From: Stercorarius parasiticus
Lineage: Eukaryota > Chordata > Aves > Charadriiformes > Stercorariidae
Direction: 5' to 3'
Assembly: GCA_013396915.1 (NCBI GenBank)
Contig: VWZL01000658.1
Coordinates: forward strand, 1,189,473-1,253,472
Length of the DNA: 64,000 bases
Both the position numbers and the translations under genes were made by a program. Below the pieces are notes generated by a model. It saw nothing but the letters and a program-made list of their open reading frames with translations, ran no database searches and was not told the DNA's origin. Below, in pieces: positions 58,427 through 64,000 of the stretch; the first letter of the stretch is position 1; every line of letters begins with the position of its first letter.

Positions 58427-61400
58427 CTGAAACACAACAAGACGAAGACTCTTTAATTGTAAATTTGAAAGAATCAGCACTATAAAACATGTAATTGTTA
58501 TTACAACAATGAGGAAAAAAATTGTGCTCTGGATTGTAAGACATTGCACTAAACTCTTTTTCCTCTTAAAATCTAGGGATGGCAAAAGAGCTGATCAGCT
58601 CAAACTCAGCTGAGTCCACATTCATGGGCAGCTTTTCCCAGTCTTCCCTTGCCACCGTAGAGAGAGGCACCAACAGCAGAAAGTGAATCTTCTTTCCAGC
58701 TGGCAAAGTTCAACCCAGCCACGCAAGGCCAAGCTGATGCAGTCCTGCTCTGCTATCTGGGCCTTAATCCAGTCTCCTGGTACAAATCAGCTCTGTAACC
58801 ATCACAGGGAGTTTTTTAAATTATTTTTCCCACAGTGAAAATCTCAAAAAAGTTTGCTAATAATGCTGTAAATGTGATGAATAATGAGTGTTTTGTATTC
58901 AAATATCTACAACATATATTAGACACAAGTCCATTTGTGCAAATATTTCAAAATACTTTGGGGTTTTGACTTGTTTCGTGTCAGCGCTCAGATAGTTTTT
59001 AGCATAATTCTCACTCCTTAATTCACAAAAAGACAGACATCTCCACAGACTGCAGGAGGGTACCAAGAAACCTGAAACAGTAAAACACTAAACAAACTTA
59101 AATAACTAGTTTTACTGAGACTTTTTAAAAATAACATTTGATTTTTGTCAAAATGTAAGTACCTTGCTTTTTCCTTTTTTTTTTTCCAGAGTGAGAAAAG
59201 GTTTTAACGAAAAAATTTCTTAGTGTCTTGAATAGTTAGCTTAATGCTTCTCCACGTCAGAGCCCAGTCTCGCTTCTTGCAGGCATATAAAAATTCAGCC
59301 ACTTTAATATAAAAATTTATTACTGCAGATACTCCTCTGATGTCAGAATCGCTGGAATGTGGCACTACAAGACCTCATTTACTTTGGCTTCAAAACCAAG
59401 TTTGGGAACTATGTTGAAACTTGTCTTATATATTGCTAAAAGTACTCCTTAAAAGACTGTAATGAGGCCTAACTATGCTAAAACCACAAAATGTAAAATG
59501 CACACAAGGCTTAAACATTGGGTAAATTTTTAGGTGAGACTGGAATACAATTTATCCCAGTCCACACTAGCTGAATAAACTGACAAATTCACTTGGCTTG
59601 AACTGCACTTAAAAGAAATTAAACATGATTCATTTGTTCCAATTCCCAGTGCGGACAGACACAAGAGAACCAGATAAGAAGAGAAAGCAAATATAAAAGA
59701 CAACAGCTTCCATTTTTACATAACCATAATAGTAAGAGGAAATAATAAAAAGCTGGTAAAATAAAATACAGGAGAGCATTTCAGCTGTGATAGAAGTATG
59801 TGAAACATCACCCACCAAAAATAATATGCAGCTCATATCTAACAAACCCTTTAAATAAGGGGGAGTTTGTGATAATTATGACACCATCAAATTCACACCT
59901 ATTCAAAATCAAAAGAAATACCATCACTACTGGTTTGGGTAAAATAAGTTTCACTAAGAAAATAAGCTATTGCCACAGAGAACTCTGACGTGGAATAAGA
60001 GTTGTGACTTCCATTGCGAGGAGATTAAAAGATACATGTTACAATTCTCATTTACATTATTAATTCAAAACATATACATACATACATGTAGATTAAAAAA
60101 ACCAACATCATAAAGGGAACTGTTACATCATACAAAGCTATATGAAATATTACACAAGTGTAAGAAGCTGAATGATTGCTGGCAGGGAAATGGTAATTTT
60201 GAGTTTCGTGTTTTTGTGAATGGATTTTACATTTTACTGGCTTATCTTTTAAAATATATATTAAACGTGGTGGTTTTATGCATTAGTTCAAGACACCGCC
60301 TAGCATGTACTAGGAAAAAGGTTTTGAGGGGCTGAGCTTTTTGCTATTATCTCATCTGTATTTTCTTTGACCCCGCAACTTTCCCATTGCTAAATACACA
60401 GTAATCGTTTCCACCACTGTTTGCCAAATGCTAGCTAAAGCCTAAATTTGATTGCTCTGCTTTAGTTCTTCTTACAAGCAAAGGGTTAACAGCATGCCTC
60501 CATCACGAGGGCCCTCCTCTGCCCTGGAACAGGATTTTGCTGCTCCTCCGCTCCTAGCAGTGCCCAGGGCACATCCCGAGCAACAGGGTTAGTTACCAGC
60601 TCTGGCTGCATTGGCACACTGGCTCCTTCTCCCCTTAGAAGCTTGTGAATAGTGGCATTATGCAGGCTGGAGAGCTACTAGAAAATCTCCAAATAACACC
60701 GTTTCATGCAGATCAGCAGTAGGAAAACATGCAGAGAAAAAGGATCCTTGCTTTCTCGTTCCTTGATGGACCATCATGTCTTTAGTGGGTAGCTGTGCAA
60801 CTGCCAGGTAACCTCAGAGAACTTCCCTGGCCTTCAACAGGAAAGAATGTTTTAATTTTTTTTTTAGGCAGCGTTGTTTCTTAACAAATCTTAGACTGAC
60901 TTATCTTGAACCCATTTTTAATTCCTATAAACATTTTAAAATAATGTCAACGTTCCAACAGCCAAGTCAGTCCTACCATGTGAGTTACTACTGTCAGATT
61001 GTTGAGCAACATTTATAAATTTAAGAATAAATACAAATTTCTTAGTAACTGAACATCTCAGTGAGTGCTAATGTGCAGCTCAAAACAATATGAGTGGGCA
61101 ACTCATACGATGGCCAGTCATTTCCCAGCAAGGACAATTTTACTATCTTTTACATGTAATTCTACATAAAAAGAAAAGCACAAACAAACAACGACAAAAA
61201 GCCCAGATGACCGCCATAACCCCACAAAAAGTATTATTTCTGTCTGCCCTCTATCTGCTTTGTATGACTAATCACTTTTGATGTTGTCAGATTATCAATC
61301 TTTCTTAAACAGAACAAAAAGGTTATGTCACCTACCGACCCAGTTTTAAAACCTTCTAAAACTTAACAAGACTCTTATTAACTAATTCATTTTTTTTAAT

Positions 61401-64000
61401 CCATCTCTTTCTTTGGATACATTTCATCTTTAGCCTTTTACACCAGCTGCTGACTTTCCTTTAAATGCCTAGATGAGAAATGCTAGCAAAGCCAAAACTA
61501 GACAGGATCTCTCAAGGCATCTGCAGAGGTTCACGTTTCCTCTTTTATCTGCTTTTAAGTAAAATAACATATATTTTATATGCAAGTATGCATATGTACA
61601 GGCCATATTTCTCTTGGTATTATCTGGAGATGCATTTTAACTAACTCACCAAAAGGCACACCAGTGTGGGTCAATAAACGTAATTACTGACCTTTAAGGA
61701 AGACACTTTTAAAATAAGAATGTAAAATACACACATTTACAAATTTATTTTCATGTTTTTTTCCATTAACTTATAGTCCTGTCTGAAACAACCACAACGT
61801 CTTAAGATTAGGAAATTCAATGCAAAACTTTATTTGATATTACACTTCCTATCAGTAGCTCCAGACGCATCATGGAGCAAAGACAAAATTTTCTGAAGTA
61901 AGACTTTGTTGGTCTGAAACTGTTAACAAACCCATCGCCAAACCAGCAGACTCTGCTTTTAAAGTTTATTTACAATGACAAGACACCTGCCCAACAGCTT
62001 CAGTATTTTTTCATCGTGTCACAGTGCAAACTAAACATGCATAACTACTATTCAACAATCTCATTTGAGTTTTTGGGATCATTGCCAACATTTGGGTATT
62101 TCTTTAGTGACAAACACAAAATGAACAAAAAATGAGCTGTCCAACACCAGCTTCAAATTTCAGACCCGGATCACTGGTATCTCAATATTATTCACAAGGC
62201 AATGTATGGCACAAAAAAACCCAATAGCATACGATGAGAAAAATTAGCTGCAGACTCTAGAAAATCCAACGATTAAGGAGTTGACTGCTGAGCCAAATTC
62301 TACATACACTTGCATGCAGAAGATACCGGCAAAGTTTCCTCAAGTTTATGTTACTGTAACTGCAAGCAGAGGTTAGCATAGTTGCTTGTTTCGCTGCTAT
62401 TTATATGTGAGATTTTTGTTTCCAGCTTCCACTTAGGCTCCCTGATCTAAAACAAGAACTGCCAAAACAAAAAATTAAACCCAACAGAAACTGTTGTAAG
62501 GCCCAAAACACCTTAAGAGCCAACTTCTTATCCCACTTGGATGGGAAAGGGAGAGGAGTGCTCACAGGGCTACTGACTCCTCAAGCAGCAGCGTGAGGAT
62601 GCCTTTGAGAAGGCACCCAGCACGTACACACTTCTAGCTTGAACATTTCTGATGGTAATTCTGTTACTGGTCAACATTTTTTCTGAAGTCCAACAAAGAA
62701 ATATCACAGCAAACAGTGTAAGTTGTTTGTTTTTTTTTTTTTTTTTTAAATAAGAAAAAGAAACAAAGCATGACTCATTAAAACAGAGATGACCTCCTCC
62801 TGGCTGGGGAGCAGCTGGTAACCAACAAACCACCGTTCCCAGAAGCGTCCTGACCTCACCATCAATAAAGAGCTTGGTTTTGGGTTCCAAAAACCTGAGT
62901 ACAACAGCTCCTGTGTATGGAGAGAATTTTGTCAAAGGTACACACAAATAATTGAGAATGTATTTCAGAGCAAACTGTGAAGGGGAACGCTTCTCGTACC
63001 CAGTTAGAATTGAGTCATCTGGCCGAACCCAGCCCTGCACTTTGGATACTCCCTGCAGGCACTTCTGCCACATTAGGGATTTCTCTCTCTTCTCTCAGGC
63101 ATCACTGCTATAATAGTTTCCGAACACTTATACAATATCTTTGGTAAATGAATTTTTAAAAATTAAGCTCTCATATTGCCACACATGGAGGTTGTCTGTT
63201 GCTGCCCTCCTAACCTTCCCCGGGAATGACACAGAGTGAAGAACGCTGACAGTGCTAATGGCATCAGGAGAAATATTTTTCGTTCAAATTAACTTTTCCA
63301 CTACAAACATAAGCTTGTAACATTAATTAATGTAAAAGTATTCCAATCTGCGCCTACGCTTGAGAAAGTTTCTTCTTTTATTTCTCAGCAATTTAACTTT
63401 CAAAAATGAAAGCCTCTTTTGCATGCTTCCTGTTTCTGTACTTTAAAATTAGCATTTATCCTATTATCAAAGAACATTTTGAGAAATCAGAGAAAACTGA
63501 GACAAAACCAGGTAACAACAGCCAATGGCAAAAGAGTCTGTAAACATACAGAACTCTTCCCCAGGAGCCAGAAAGAGGATGCGCCGTTCCTGTATCTTCC
63601 TTTCCCATCAGCAAACACTGTGAAACCTGCAGACAGCTGTCCCCTTAGTTCCCCCCACCCCAATAGGCCTTCCCTCTGCAGCGTCTCCAGATAAAGCATC
63701 AGCTAACCCACCACTACCAACACTATTGCGTCAGTTGAAGCACCAAAGTCTGTGCTGTGAAGGTAAAATATTCCAGCCTGGTTGACGAACTGTGAGGAAC
63801 CCATACAGAGTTTTCACATTTCCTACTTCACCGTTCAGCAGATTGTTGCCCCTGATACTATTCCTGAAATTACAAGGTATGAAGTGAATGGAATGGGAAA
63901 TGAGGAGAGGGAAGGACAGCCGCCTCCTCAGAGCAGCTGAAAGCTGTCCTGAAAACTCCTCTCTACCATTATACCAAAGGTGCTACACCACGATGGCCAA
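58427..64000 (-). other. BMPR2: BMPR2 intron 3 (partial, runs off right edge)
   Basis: At least 5.6 kb of intron lies here. I looked on the minus strand for exon 3 (the CHYEECVVTT to NFTENFPPP block) and found no trace, so it must be right of 64000. The interval holds an unassigned 167-codon open frame at 62570-63073 and a T18 run at 62730-62747. Otherwise it is AT-rich with no recognised element. Confidence 0.85.
62730..62747 (+). repeat. T18 homopolymer run
   Basis: Eighteen T in a row on the plus strand (A18 on the minus). It interrupts the 62570-63073 open frame as a run of Lys codons. It could be the A-tail of a retroposed sequence on the minus strand, but no parent was recognised. Confidence 0.95.

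Noticed and set aside
58427..64000. Search for BMPR2 exon 3 in the right-hand 5.6 kb
   Set aside because: No stretch encodes the cysteine-rich CHYEEC...FCCCSTDLCN block on either strand, so the exon must lie outside the window.

Overview
The window is vertebrate nuclear DNA, almost certainly avian. It has small exons with consensus splice sites, long AT-rich introns, a CpG island holding an assembly gap, and CR1-family LINE fragments, including one with the CR1 3' tail (repeats of ATTCTATG). The species cannot be fixed from the sequence. The bases are ordinary vertebrate DNA; I found no novel system such as a mobile operon, CRISPR array or viral genome.

Two genes lie in tandem, both on the minus strand. 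BMPR2 (type II BMP receptor) occupies the right half. Ten consecutive coding exons (4 to 13 by human numbering) run from 58426 down to the stop codon at 37727. They cover the transmembrane segment, the whole kinase domain and the long cytoplasmic tail. All splice sites are GT/AG and all phases join without a frameshift. Exons 1 to 3 (signal peptide and ligand-binding domain) lie beyond 64000. A long AT-rich stretch below the stop codon (about 37.7 to 30.5 kb) is best read as the BMPR2 3' UTR.

FAM117B lies downstream on the same strand. Its exon 1 is mostly hidden in a 705-base N gap (18638-19342) inside a CpG island that should hold its promoter. Exons 2, 3 and 4 are at 10906-10755, 5863-5771 and 5268-5155. 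The remaining exons lie off the left edge. The order BMPR2 then FAM117B in the same orientation matches the human arrangement on chromosome 2.

The 11 kb between the genes (about 19.7 to 30.5 kb) has no convincing gene. It contains a decayed LINE reverse transcriptase fragment and a 60-base polypurine run. BMPR2 introns carry one fairly young but internally deleted CR1 copy (intron 10), one old CR1 copy in the opposite orientation (intron 8) and a MIR/CORE-SINE-like relic (intron 10). BMPR2 acts at the plasma membrane and passes BMP signals to type I receptors and SMADs. FAM117B is a poorly characterised phosphoprotein-like gene. Their adjacency is old synteny and there is no sign of joint function.
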